DNA from: Streptomyces glaucescens
GTDB lineage: Bacteria; Actinomycetota; Actinomycetes; Streptomycetales; Streptomycetaceae
Assembly: GCF_000761215.1 (NCBI RefSeq)
Contig: NZ_CP009438.1
Location: forward strand, 5,746,501-5,810,500
Direction: 5' to 3'
DNA: 64,000 bases
A program made the position numbers and the translations under genes. Below the pieces are notes generated by a model. The model worked only from the letters and a program-made list of their open reading frames with translations. It was not told the origin of the DNA and searched no databases. Below, in pieces: positions 8,411-15,237 of the stretch (position 1 is its first letter; every line of letters begins with the position of its first letter).

Positions 8411-9367
8411 GTGACTGGCTCGACCCCACCCTGGAAGCGCCGCTCCCCGAACCGGGAAGCGGACACGGGGCCGTCCGACGGCCTCCACGGCGCGCGTGAC
8501 GACGAGCGAGGCTCACCCGGCACGGGACAGGTCCCGGCGGGGTCGGCCTCGCTCGAAGCGGCCGGCGACCGGGACGGGCTCCCGGTGCCGGCGCCGAGCC
8601 CTGCGCCCGCCGGACGGCGCGTCGCCGCCTTCCGGGACAGGGCGAGGGCACTGGCGAAGGACGGCGCCCGCAAGGGCGGCGAGCGGGCCCGCCTGGGCCT
8701 CGGACATCTCGCCGACCGGCTCATCGACATGGCGCCGCGCATCCCCGTACGGGACCTCGCGACGCTGCGCAGGCAGTTCCCCGGCCTCGGCCCCGAGGAC
8801 CTGGCCGACAAGCTCGTTGCGGGCGCCGCCAAGGCCTCCGCGACCGTCGGCGCGGGCGTCGGCGCCGCCGCCATGCTGCCCGTGCCCCCCGCCATGCCGA
8901 CGGAACTCGCCGCCGAGATCACCGGCGTCGCAGCGATCGAGCTCAAGCTCATCGCCGAACTCCACGAGGTGTACGGCGTACGACCGCCCGGCACCCTCAA
9001 GGACCGCAGCGCCGCCTATCTGAACGCGTGGACGCACGAGCGCGGGATTGACCCCCGCAAGCCCTCCACGCTCAACGCCGCCTTCGGCGGCCCGATGCGC
9101 AAACAGCTGCGCCAGCAGATCATGAAGCGGATGGTCCGCAACCTGCCGAACCTGATGCCGTTCATGGTGGGCGCCGCCGTCGGCGCGGTCATGAACAGGC
9201 GCGACACCCGCAAGCTCGCCGCGCGGATCCGCGCGGACCTGCGCAGGACCCAGGTGCCGTGGGAGGCGCTGACCGGCCTGCCGCCGCTGGAGCAGCCGGC
9301 CGAGCCGCTGCCGCTGGAGGGCGGGCCCGGGGACCCCGGCACCGGGCCCGCGGACACCGGCCACTGA
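8411..9367 (+). CDS. Conserved actinobacterial hypothetical protein, EcsC-like in layout
   Basis: This is a 318-residue protein with a disordered, Pro/Gly-rich first 75 residues and a basic, helical core. Two weakly hydrophobic stretches are visible: a Gly/Ala run ASATVGAGVGAAAMLPVPP near residue 155 and MPFMVGAAVGAVMNRRDTRKLA near residue 255. The tail is Pro/Gly-rich again. The core layout (IAAIEL-type helix followed by YLNAW and a GxxxG pair) resembles EcsC-type membrane-associated proteins, but I do not recognise it firmly. The GTG start at 8411 lies 13 bases after the DUF4193 stop, so the two probably share a transcript. The function is unknown. Confidence 0.75.
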   Translation: MTGSTPPWKRRSPNREADTGPSDGLHGARDDERGSPGTGQVPAGSASLEAAGDRDGLPVPAPSPAPAGRRVAAFRDRARALAKDGARKGGERARLGLGHLADRLIDMAPRIPVRDLATLRRQFPGLGPEDLADKLVAGAAKASATVGAGVGAAAMLPVPPAMPTELAAEITGVAAIELKLIAELHEVYGVRPPGTLKDRSAAYLNAWTHERGIDPRKPSTLNAAFGGPMRKQLRQQIMKRMVRNLPNLMPFMVGAAVGAVMNRRDTRKLAARIRADLRRTQVPWEALTGLPPLEQPAEPLPLEGGPGDPGTGPADTGH

Positions 9368-9381
9368 GCCCGGCGGCTGAG

Positions 9382-9400
9382 CCGCGGCGATCCGCCGCGG
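9382..9400. terminator. Short hairpin between convergent genes
   Basis: CCGCGGCG (9382-9389) and CGCCGCGG (9393-9400) pair around an ATC loop. It sits in the 70-bp gap between two convergent genes and is a plausible but short terminator. Confidence 0.45.
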
Positions 9401-9437
9401 TCCCCGCCGTTCCCCCGCAGGTCCCCGCCGGTACCGC

Positions 9438-9905
9438 TCAGGAGGCCGCGGCCGTCCTGGCCGCCTCGATGGCCGCCGCCAGCCGCTCCGGCTCCCGCGT
9501 CGACAGGTACAGGTACGGCGTCGGGTCCTCCGGGTCGGTGACCTCCACCCGCAGCGCCGTCGGGATGTACGCCCGCAGCAGCAGGAAGGCGCGGGTGTCC
9601 GCCTTGTAGGTCCGCCAGGCCCGTGCCTCCTCCGGGTCCAGCACGTGGGCCTCGCCCAGCGCCGTCACCGGGATCTTCGCCTCGCCCGCGATCAGCGAGC
9701 CGCCCACCACGCGGATGCGCATCGAGCCGTACGAACTGGCCGCCACCGCCGCGACCGCCGTGCCGCCGACCAGCCCGCCGAGCATCGGAAGGGTGCCGAA
9801 CGGCAGCAGGATCAGGGCCATGGAGAGCCCCACCAGGAAGCTGATCAGCCACCACGAGCGGGGGGCGGTGAGGCGTTCGTCGTACGAGGTGGCGGAGAGC
9901 TGCAT
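9438..9905 (-). CDS. DUF3093 family membrane protein
   Basis: This is a 155-residue protein with two closely spaced transmembrane helices in the first 65 residues (WWLISFLVGLSMALILLPFG and LGGLVGGTAVAAVAASSYG). A soluble beta-rich region follows, with RVVGGSLIAGEAKIPVTALGEAHVLD and a C-terminal ADTRAFLLLRAYIPTALRVEV...PYLYLSTREPERLAAAI motif. This matches the DUF3093 family found in Streptomyces and relatives next to dut. The ATG at 9905 gives a compact N-terminus MQLSATSYDERL. It is divergent from the thioesterase gene, from which it is separated by 58 bases. The function is unknown; the tail resembles PH-like domains of small bacterial membrane proteins. Confidence 0.85.
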   Translation of the reverse strand: MQLSATSYDERLTAPRSWWLISFLVGLSMALILLPFGTLPMLGGLVGGTAVAAVAASSYGSMRIRVVGGSLIAGEAKIPVTALGEAHVLDPEEARAWRTYKADTRAFLLLRAYIPTALRVEVTDPEDPTPYLYLSTREPERLAAAIEAARTAAAS

Positions 9906-9963
9906 GAAACCAAGCTTGGCACGGTGTCGGCGGGGGGCCGACGCGCGGGTAAGGTCTGCGCCT

Positions 9964-10548
9964 GTGAGTGGTACATCCGCAAGCCTCCAGCCCCCCGCCG
10001 ACGCCGCGAAGCCGGTGCGGCACCCCGACGCCCCCGCGCCCGGCGAGCTCCTCGGCGCGCACTACGGCCAGTGCTTCGGCTGCGGCGGCGAGCAGCCGCA
10101 CGGCCTGCACCTGGCGGCGCGGGCCGGGGAGGGCGTGTCGATCACCGCCGAGTTCACGGTCCGCCCCGAGCACCAGGGCGCCCCCGGTCTCGCGCACGGC
10201 GGCATCCTCGCCACCGCGCTGGACGAGACGCTGGGCTCGCTGAACTGGCTGCTGCGCACCATCGCCGTCACCGGACGCCTGGAGACCGACTTCGTGCGGC
10301 CCGTGCCGGTGGGCACCACGCTCCACCTGGAGGCCGAGGTGACCGCGGTGGCCGGGCGGAAGATCTACTCCACCGCCACCGGACGCGTCGGCGGCCCCGA
10401 CGGGCCGGTCGCCGTGCGCGCCGACGCCCTCTTCATCGAGGTCAAGGTCGAGCACTTCGTCAACCACGGCCGGGAGGAAGAGATCCAGGCCGCCATGAGC
10501 GACCCGGACCAGCTCCGGCGGGCCCGGGCCTTCGAGGTGAACCCGTGA
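9964..10548 (+). CDS. PaaI-type hotdog thioesterase
   Basis: This is a 194-residue single hotdog-fold protein that probably hydrolyses an acyl-CoA thioester. After a flexible N-terminus it has YGQCFGCGGEQPHGLHLAA, then the family core GLAHGGILATALDETLGSL with the conserved HGG loop and catalytic Asp. ETDFVRPVPVGTTLHLEAEV and the ALFIEV strand close the fold. Its C-terminal tail FVNHGREEEIQAAMSDPDQL is typical of the actinobacterial version found beside dut. The GTG start at 9964 is the first reasonable codon. Its stop overlaps the dut start in GTGA, so translation of the two is coupled. The substrate is unknown. Confidence 0.85.
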   Translation: MSGTSASLQPPADAAKPVRHPDAPAPGELLGAHYGQCFGCGGEQPHGLHLAARAGEGVSITAEFTVRPEHQGAPGLAHGGILATALDETLGSLNWLLRTIAVTGRLETDFVRPVPVGTTLHLEAEVTAVAGRKIYSTATGRVGGPDGPVAVRADALFIEVKVEHFVNHGREEEIQAAMSDPDQLRRARAFEVNP

Positions 10549-11096
10549 GCCGCGAACCACTGGACGTCCTGATCCGCCGCGTCGACCCCGACGTACCGCT
10601 GCCCGCGTACGAGCACCCCGGGGACGCGGGGGCCGACCTGCGCACCACCGAGCCGTGCGAGCTGGCGCCCGGCGAACGGGCCGTCCTGCCCACGGGCGTG
10701 TCCATCGCGCTCCCGGAGGGGTACGCGGCCTTCGTGCACCCGCGTTCCGGGCTGGCCGCCCGGTGCGGTGTCGCCCTCGTGAATGCCCCGGGGACGGTTG
10801 ATGCCGGGTACCGTGGGGAGATCAAGGTGATCGTGGTGAATCTCGACCCGCGCGAGGCCGTGCGGTTCGAGCGCTTCGACCGGATTGCCCAACTGGTCGT
10901 CCAGCAGGTCGAGAGGGTCCGCTTCCAGGAGGTGGCGGAGCTTCCCGACTCCGCGCGGGCCGAGGGGGGCTTCGGTTCCACCGGCGGCCATGCCGCGGTG
11001 GACGGCGGGAACGGCACAAGCGGTCAGGCCGCCGTGGGCGGCACGACGGGTGGGTATCGATACGCTTCGGTCGTATCCGACCGGGAAGGACAGTGA
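10545..11096 (+). CDS. dut: dUTP diphosphatase (dUTPase)
   Basis: This 183-residue trimeric dUTPase hydrolyses dUTP to dUMP and PPi, keeping uracil out of DNA and supplying dTMP synthesis. All five family motifs are visible: HPGDAGADLR (1), HPRSGLAARCG (2), VNAPGTVDAGYRGEIKV (3), RIAQLVVQQV (4) and the C-terminal arm AEGGFGSTGG (5). The protein carries about 30 extra residues after motif 5, which are Gly-rich and probably unstructured. The GTG start at 10545 overlaps the thioesterase stop. One base separates its stop from the next start region, so it sits inside an operon of thioesterase, dut and DUF3710. Confidence 0.95.
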   Translation: MSREPLDVLIRRVDPDVPLPAYEHPGDAGADLRTTEPCELAPGERAVLPTGVSIALPEGYAAFVHPRSGLAARCGVALVNAPGTVDAGYRGEIKVIVVNLDPREAVRFERFDRIAQLVVQQVERVRFQEVAELPDSARAEGGFGSTGGHAAVDGGNGTSGQAAVGGTTGGYRYASVVSDREGQ

Positions 11097-11097
11097 C

Positions 11098-11859
11098 GTG
11101 TTCGGACGTCGCAAGAAGAAGGGTGCCGCCGAGGACGCGGCCGGCGAGGCCGAGCAGGTCGTCGACAGCGTCGACACCAAGTCGGACGAGGGCGAGCGCG
11201 AGCGGGTGCGGCTGGAGCCGGAACCCCGGCCCGACGGCCCCTGGGACAGCAGTGAGGTCCGCGACCCCGCCGAGGGCCGGGTCGACCTGGGCGGCCTGTT
11301 CGTGCCGGGCGTCGACGGCATGGAGCTGCGCGTCGAGGTCGCGGGCGACGCCATCGTCGCGGCGACCGTCGTGCTGCGCGACAGCGCCATCCAGCTCCAG
11401 GCCTTCGCGGCTCCCAAGCGGGAGGGCATCTGGGGCGAGGTCCGCGAGGAGATCGCGGCCGGTATCACCCAGCAGGGCGGCATCGTCGACGAGGTCGAGG
11501 GTCCGCTGGGCTGGGAGCTGCGCGCCCAGGTGCCGGTGCAGCTGCCGGACGGCACCGGCGGCTTCCAGGTCGTGCGGTTCGTCGGCGTCGACGGTCCCCG
11601 CTGGTTCCTGCGCGGTGTGATCTCGGGCCAGGGTGCGGTGCAGCCGCAGGCCGCGGGCCTGCTCGAGCAGATCTTCCGGGACACGGTCGTGGTCCGCGGC
11701 GAGGGCCCGATGGCGCCCCGCGACCCGATCGTCCTGAAGCTGCCCAACGACGCGCAGATGGTGCCCGAAGGCGTCCAGCAGGACGACCAGGGCAGCTCCC
11801 GCTTCGCCGGCGGCATGGGCCAGCTCCAGCGCGGGCCGGAGATCACCGAGGTCCGCTGA
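11098..11859 (+). CDS. DUF3710 domain protein
   Basis: This is a 253-residue cytoplasmic protein of the actinobacterial DUF3710 family. The start MFGRRKKKG (GTG codon at 11098) is characteristic. A charged, disordered stretch to about residue 45 precedes the conserved core GRVDLGGLFVPGVDGMELRVEV, IQLQAFAAPKREGIWGEVREEIAAGI and RWFLRGVISGQGA. The family is a regular neighbour of dut, but its role is unknown. The ribosome site GGAAGGA lies inside the end of dut. A long hairpin follows the stop codon. Confidence 0.88.
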   Translation: MFGRRKKKGAAEDAAGEAEQVVDSVDTKSDEGERERVRLEPEPRPDGPWDSSEVRDPAEGRVDLGGLFVPGVDGMELRVEVAGDAIVAATVVLRDSAIQLQAFAAPKREGIWGEVREEIAAGITQQGGIVDEVEGPLGWELRAQVPVQLPDGTGGFQVVRFVGVDGPRWFLRGVISGQGAVQPQAAGLLEQIFRDTVVVRGEGPMAPRDPIVLKLPNDAQMVPEGVQQDDQGSSRFAGGMGQLQRGPEITEVR

Positions 11860-11871
11860 CGGCACGTGAAC

Positions 11872-11915
11872 AGCGCGAAGGGCCGCGCCCCGGCGAGGGC
11901 GCGGCCCTTCGCGCT
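11872..11915. terminator. 19-bp perfect stem-loop terminator
   Basis: Arms AGCGCGAAGGGCCGCGCCC (11872-11890) and GGGCGCGGCCCTTCGCGCT (11897-11915) pair completely around a 6-base loop just after the DUF3710 stop. A second partial copy of the right arm (GCGGCCCTTCGCGC, about 11932-11945) follows, so an alternative fold is possible. Confidence 0.85.
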
Positions 11916-12016
11916 GCGACCCGGCGAAGGTGCGGCCCTTCGCGCGCGAAGTCCCCCGTGAGGCGGAAGCGGGCGGGGGCTACGACCCTGTCGGCGCGCC
12001 CCGGTACGCTGCAAGC

Positions 12017-12415
12017 ATGAGTGCTGTTCCTCGTTCCGAAAAGCCGGTGGGCCGGTTCCGGCGCATGCTCGACCGGCTCTCCTCTTCGCAGGAGGACCTG
12101 GAGTCCGAGGAGCTGCGAGAGGACGCCGCGACCGCCGGCTGCACCCGCATCGGCGACTGCCACGACCGGCAGATCGTCACCGTAACTGGTACGTTGCGCA
12201 CGGTCACCCTTCGTCCGCGCGCGGGCGTCCCGGCCCTGGAGGCCGAACTGTTCGACGGCACCGCCGCGCTGGACGTGGTGTGGCTCGGCAGGCGCTCCAT
12301 CACGGGGATAGAACCGGGGCGCAAACTGATCGCGTCGGGCCGCGTCTCGATGAGCCGGGGCCGGCGGGTGCTGTTCAATCCGAAGTACGAACTGAGACCC
12401 CTCGGACGGGAGTAG
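12017..12415 (+). CDS. OB-fold nucleic-acid-binding protein
   Basis: This 132-residue protein has an N-terminal helix rich in charged residues (FRRMLDRLSSSQEDLESEELRED). Beta strands of an OB fold follow: GDCHDRQIVTVTGTLRTVTLRP, PALEAELFDGTAALDVVWLGRRSITGIEPGRKLIASGRVS and VLFNPKYEL. It resembles the tRNA-anti/RecG-wedge class of OB domains seen in this conserved actinobacterial protein. Nucleic acid binding is inferred from the fold. The ATG at 12017 gives the expected N-terminus. Its stop is 3 bases before the DUF3159 GTG, suggesting an operon. Confidence 0.82.
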   Translation: MSAVPRSEKPVGRFRRMLDRLSSSQEDLESEELREDAATAGCTRIGDCHDRQIVTVTGTLRTVTLRPRAGVPALEAELFDGTAALDVVWLGRRSITGIEPGRKLIASGRVSMSRGRRVLFNPKYELRPLGRE

Positions 12416-12418
12416 CCG

Positions 12419-13138
12419 GTGACGTCGCTCGACAAGCCGACCGAAGACACCCCACAGGACTCGAGGGCGGTGACGGAAGCCGCGCTCTTCGAGGCGTTCG
12501 GCGGTGTCCGAGGCATGGTCGAGACGGTGCTGCCGGGGCTGCTCTTCGTCACGATCTACACCGTCAACAAGGACCTGCACCTGTCGGCGATCGCCGCGCT
12601 GGCCGTGTCCCTGCTGCTGGTCGCGGTCCGCCTCGTCATGCGGGACACCGTCAAGCACGCCTTCAGCGGGGTCTTCGGCGTGGCCTTCGGCGTCGTCTTC
12701 GCGATGATGACCGGCAACGCCAAGGACTTCTACCTGCCCGGCATGCTCTACACGCTGGGTCTCGCGCTGGCGTACATCATCACGGCGATGGCCGGTGTGC
12801 CGCTGATCGGTCTGATCCTCGGGCCGGTCTTCAAGGAGAACCTGTCCTGGCGCACCCGCAACCCCGGGCGGAAGAAGGCGTACACCAAGGCCAGCTGGGC
12901 CTGGGGACTCATCCTGCTCGCCAAGTGCGCCATCCTCTTCCCGCTGTACTGGTGGGCCGACACCACCCAGCTCGGCTGGGTGCTCGTCGCGCTGAAGATC
13001 CCGCCGTTCCTGCTGGCGGTCTGGCTGACCTGGGTCTTCCTGGCGAAGGCGCCGCCGCCCATCGACGTCTTCGCCGAGATGGAGGCGGAGGAGGCCGCCG
13101 CCGAGCGGCGGGAGGCCGCACGGCGGCCGGCCGAGTAG
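12419..13138 (+). CDS. DUF3159 family integral membrane protein
   Basis: This is a 239-residue membrane protein of the DUF3159 family. It has about six hydrophobic segments, beginning with VETVLPGLLFVTIYTVNKDLHLSAIAALAVSLLLVAVRL and including AFSGVFGVAFGVVFAMMTGNAKDFYLPGML. The NPGRKKAYTKASWAWGLI loop is a conserved feature. The C-terminus is a short Glu/Arg-rich tail. The GTG start at 12419 follows the OB-fold gene after 3 bases. The family is common in actinobacteria and has no assigned function. A palindromic terminator separates it from the convergent TrkA genes. Confidence 0.85.
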   Translation: MTSLDKPTEDTPQDSRAVTEAALFEAFGGVRGMVETVLPGLLFVTIYTVNKDLHLSAIAALAVSLLLVAVRLVMRDTVKHAFSGVFGVAFGVVFAMMTGNAKDFYLPGMLYTLGLALAYIITAMAGVPLIGLILGPVFKENLSWRTRNPGRKKAYTKASWAWGLILLAKCAILFPLYWWADTTQLGWVLVALKIPPFLLAVWLTWVFLAKAPPPIDVFAEMEAEEAAAERREAARRPAE

Positions 13139-13200
13139 CCGCAGCCGCGCGGCGATCGCGGGCCGAACTGCCGCGCCGCGCCGAGCGGGACGTACGACGC

Positions 13201-13234
13201 GAGAGGGCGCCCGGAGATCTCCGGGCGCCCTCTC
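13201..13234. terminator. 34-bp perfect palindrome, bidirectional terminator
   Basis: The sequence is fully palindromic: GAGAGGGCGCCCGGAGA at 13201-13217 pairs with its exact complement at 13218-13234. It lies between the convergent DUF3159 and trkA genes and then runs into TCCCC, so it can end both transcripts. Confidence 0.88.
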
Positions 13235-13250
13235 CCCTGTCCGCCCGGTG

Positions 13251-13928
13251 TCAGCCCGTCGCGTTCTCGCGGCGCACCGACAGCAGGTCCTCCAGCTGCT
13301 CCTCGCGTGCCTGCGCGGCCACGAACAGCAGCTCGTCGCCCGCCTCCAGGGAGTCGTCCGGCGTCGGCGTCAGGACGCGGGTGCCGCGGATGATGGTGAC
13401 CAGGGAGGTGTCCTCCGGCCACTCCACGTCGCCGACCTGGGTGCCGGCCAGCGCCGACTCCTCCGGGAGGGTCAGCTCGACGAGGTTCGCGTCACCGTGG
13501 CTGAAGCGCAGCAGCCGGACCAGGTCGCCGACGCTCACCGCCTCCTCGACCAGGGCCGACATCAGGCGCGGCGTGGAGACGGCGACGTCCACACCCCAGG
13601 ACTCGTTGAACAGCCACTCGTTCTTCGGATTGTTGACGCGGGCCACGACGCGCGGCACGCCGTACTCCGTCTTCGCCAGCAGGGAGACGACCAGGTTCAC
13701 CTTGTCGTCGCCCGTGGCGGCGATGACGACGTTGCAGCGCTGGAGCGCCGCCTCGTCCAGGGACGTGATCTCGCAGGCGTCGGCGAGCAGCCACTCCGCC
13801 TGCGGCACGCGCTCGACCGAGATCGCGGTCGGCGCCTTGTCGATGAGCAGGACCTCGTGGCCGTTCTCCAGCAGCTCGCCCGCGATCGAGCGGCCCACCG
13901 CGCCGGCACCGGCAATGGCGACCCTCAT
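13251..13928 (-). CDS. TrkA/KtrA-type potassium uptake regulatory subunit
   Basis: This is a 225-residue cytoplasmic gating subunit for K+ uptake. An RCK-N Rossmann domain starts MRVAIAGAGAVGRSIAGELLENGHEVLLID, with GxGxxG and the acidic end of strand 2 that binds NAD(H). A TrkA-C domain follows from about residue 140 (LVELTLPEESALAGTQVGDVEWPEDTSLVTIIRG). Its ATG shares a single base with the stop of the upstream paralogue, so the two are translated as a pair, probably as hetero- or homo-oligomers. No Trk/Ktr membrane subunit is in the window. Confidence 0.9.
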   Translation of the reverse strand: MRVAIAGAGAVGRSIAGELLENGHEVLLIDKAPTAISVERVPQAEWLLADACEITSLDEAALQRCNVVIAATGDDKVNLVVSLLAKTEYGVPRVVARVNNPKNEWLFNESWGVDVAVSTPRLMSALVEEAVSVGDLVRLLRFSHGDANLVELTLPEESALAGTQVGDVEWPEDTSLVTIIRGTRVLTPTPDDSLEAGDELLFVAAQAREEQLEDLLSVRRENATG

Positions 13929-14599
13929 CAGTGACCGCCCTCCATCTCGGGACCCTGGGCGAACGCCGCCTCGACCTTCTCGACCTCGTCCGTGCGCATC
14001 ATCACATGCACCAGGTCACCCTCCTGCAGGACCGTCTGCGACGTGGGCAGGATGGCCTCGCCGAGGCGGGTCAGGAACGCCACCCGGACGCCCGTCTCCT
14101 CCTGCAGCTTGCTGATCTTGTGGCCGACCCAGGTGTCCGCGGCGTGCACCTCGGCCAGCTGGACCCCGCCGGTGGGATCGCGCCACAGCGGCTCCGAGCC
14201 GGAGGGCAGCAGCCGGCGCAGCATCTGGTCGGCGGTCCAGCGGACCGTGGCCACCGTGGGGATGCCCAGGCGCTGGTAGACCTCGGCGCGGCGGGGGTCG
14301 TAGATACGGGCCGCGACGTTCTCCACCCCGAACATCTCGCGGGCCACCCGGGCGGCGATGATGTTGGAGTTGTCGCCACTGGAGACGGCGGCGAACGCGC
14401 CGGCCTCCTCGATGCCCGCCTCGCGCAGGGTGTCCTGGTCGAAGCCGACGCCGGTGACCCGGCGGCCGCCGAACGAGGAGCCCAGTCGTCGGAAGGCGGT
14501 GGGGTCCTGGTCGATCACGGCGACCGTGTGCCCCTGTTGCTCCAGGGTCTGCGCGAGAGCGGAACCCACTCTGCCGCAGCCCATGATGACGATGTGCAC
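13928..14599 (-). CDS. TrkA/KtrA-type potassium uptake regulatory subunit
   Basis: This is a 223-residue paralogue of the following gene and the first of the leftward pair. The Rossmann core is MHIVIMGCGRVGSALAQTLEQQGHTVAVIDQD. The TrkA-C domain (about residues 145-215) has VHAADTWVGHKISKLQEETGVRVAFLTRLGEAILP and LQEGDLVHVMMR. It is probably a nucleotide-sensing ring subunit that gates a K+ channel or transporter. The ATG at 14599 is the natural start. The stop overlaps the next ATG by one base, indicating coupled translation. Confidence 0.9.
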   Translation of the reverse strand: MHIVIMGCGRVGSALAQTLEQQGHTVAVIDQDPTAFRRLGSSFGGRRVTGVGFDQDTLREAGIEEAGAFAAVSSGDNSNIIAARVAREMFGVENVAARIYDPRRAEVYQRLGIPTVATVRWTADQMLRRLLPSGSEPLWRDPTGGVQLAEVHAADTWVGHKISKLQEETGVRVAFLTRLGEAILPTSQTVLQEGDLVHVMMRTDEVEKVEAAFAQGPEMEGGH

Positions 14600-14712
14600 G
14601 ACCGTCCTTCCGATGTCAAGAGTTGTTGACCTGGCTTGAAACAGGGTCTCAGACCGCCGACCAAGCTACACACGCGCGGTCCGCGGACGGGACCCCCGTG
14701 CACGGTTCGTCC

Positions 14713-14759
14713 GGGTGCCGGGTGCCGGGTGCCGGGTGCCGGGTGCCGGGTGCCGGGTC
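14713..14759 (+). repeat. Six tandem copies of GGGTGCC
   Basis: Six exact copies of a 7-bp unit GGGTGCC run from 14713 to 14754, followed by a partial copy. They lie between the trkA promoter region and the 3' end of a small gene. The repeat is a simple-sequence tract prone to slippage. Confidence 0.9.
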
Positions 14760-14853
14760 AGCGGCGGCTGATGCTCCGGAGGCTCACGGCGGTGAGGATT
14801 CCGAGGCCGACGAGTGCGGCGGTGGCGCCGATCAGCTCCGCGGTGCTGGACAT
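14758..14853 (-). CDS. 31-residue single-helix membrane peptide
   Basis: This small protein reads as a short polar start MSSTAELIG, one hydrophobic helix (ATAALVGLGILTAVSL) and a basic end RSISRR, typical of tiny bitopic membrane proteins. The ATG at 14853 has GGAGG about 5 bases upstream, which is the main reason to accept it. The open frame extends further upstream to 15132, but that part is translated from tandem repeats and is rejected. The gene is flanked by simple repeats on both sides. The function is unknown. Confidence 0.55.
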   Translation of the reverse strand: MSSTAELIGATAALVGLGILTAVSLRSISRR

Positions 14854-14861
14854 GGGGCCTC

Positions 14862-14992
14862 CGGTGACGGGGGTGACGGGGGTGACTGGCTGACGAGGGG
14901 GGCTGGCTGACGAGGGTGACTGGCTGACGACGGTGACGACGGTGATCGGGTGACGACGGTGAGGACGGTGATCGGGGTACGCGGTGAAGAGG
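14862..14992 (+). repeat. GTGACGG/GCTGACGA-rich degenerate tandem repeats
   Basis: About 130 bp is built from variants of GTGACGGG, GGCTGACGAG and GTGACGACG in the same orientation. Nothing coding is supported across it. It lies upstream of the small membrane-peptide gene and of the divergent permease. It may be a slippage-generated minisatellite. Confidence 0.75.
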
Positions 14993-15237
14993 GTGACCTG
15001 GGTGGTGGCGGTGAAACGGTGACGAGGCGACTGAGGCGGCCGACCGGGGGGCGCCGGGGCACGAGCGGGCGACGACAGACGTTTTGTCATATAGACATGG
15101 CCCAGGGTCCGCTCGTGGCACGCGGGGCGCACATGCGGCCGATTTCACTCGGGGGGCAGAGGGAGCCGACGGGCTGACGGGGCGGACGAGGGTGGCGGGT
15201 GGGCGCCTCCCTGTTCGAAGGCTTACGATCCTCTGTT

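Noticed and set aside
14862..14992. Possible CRISPR array from GTGACG-like repeats
   Set aside because: The units are 7-10 bp, contiguous and degenerate, with no unique spacers of regular length and no cas genes.
14854..15132. N-terminal extension of the 31-residue peptide gene
   Set aside because: Translated from tandem repeats into Pro/Ser/Val-rich low-complexity sequence, and lacking a ribosome site.
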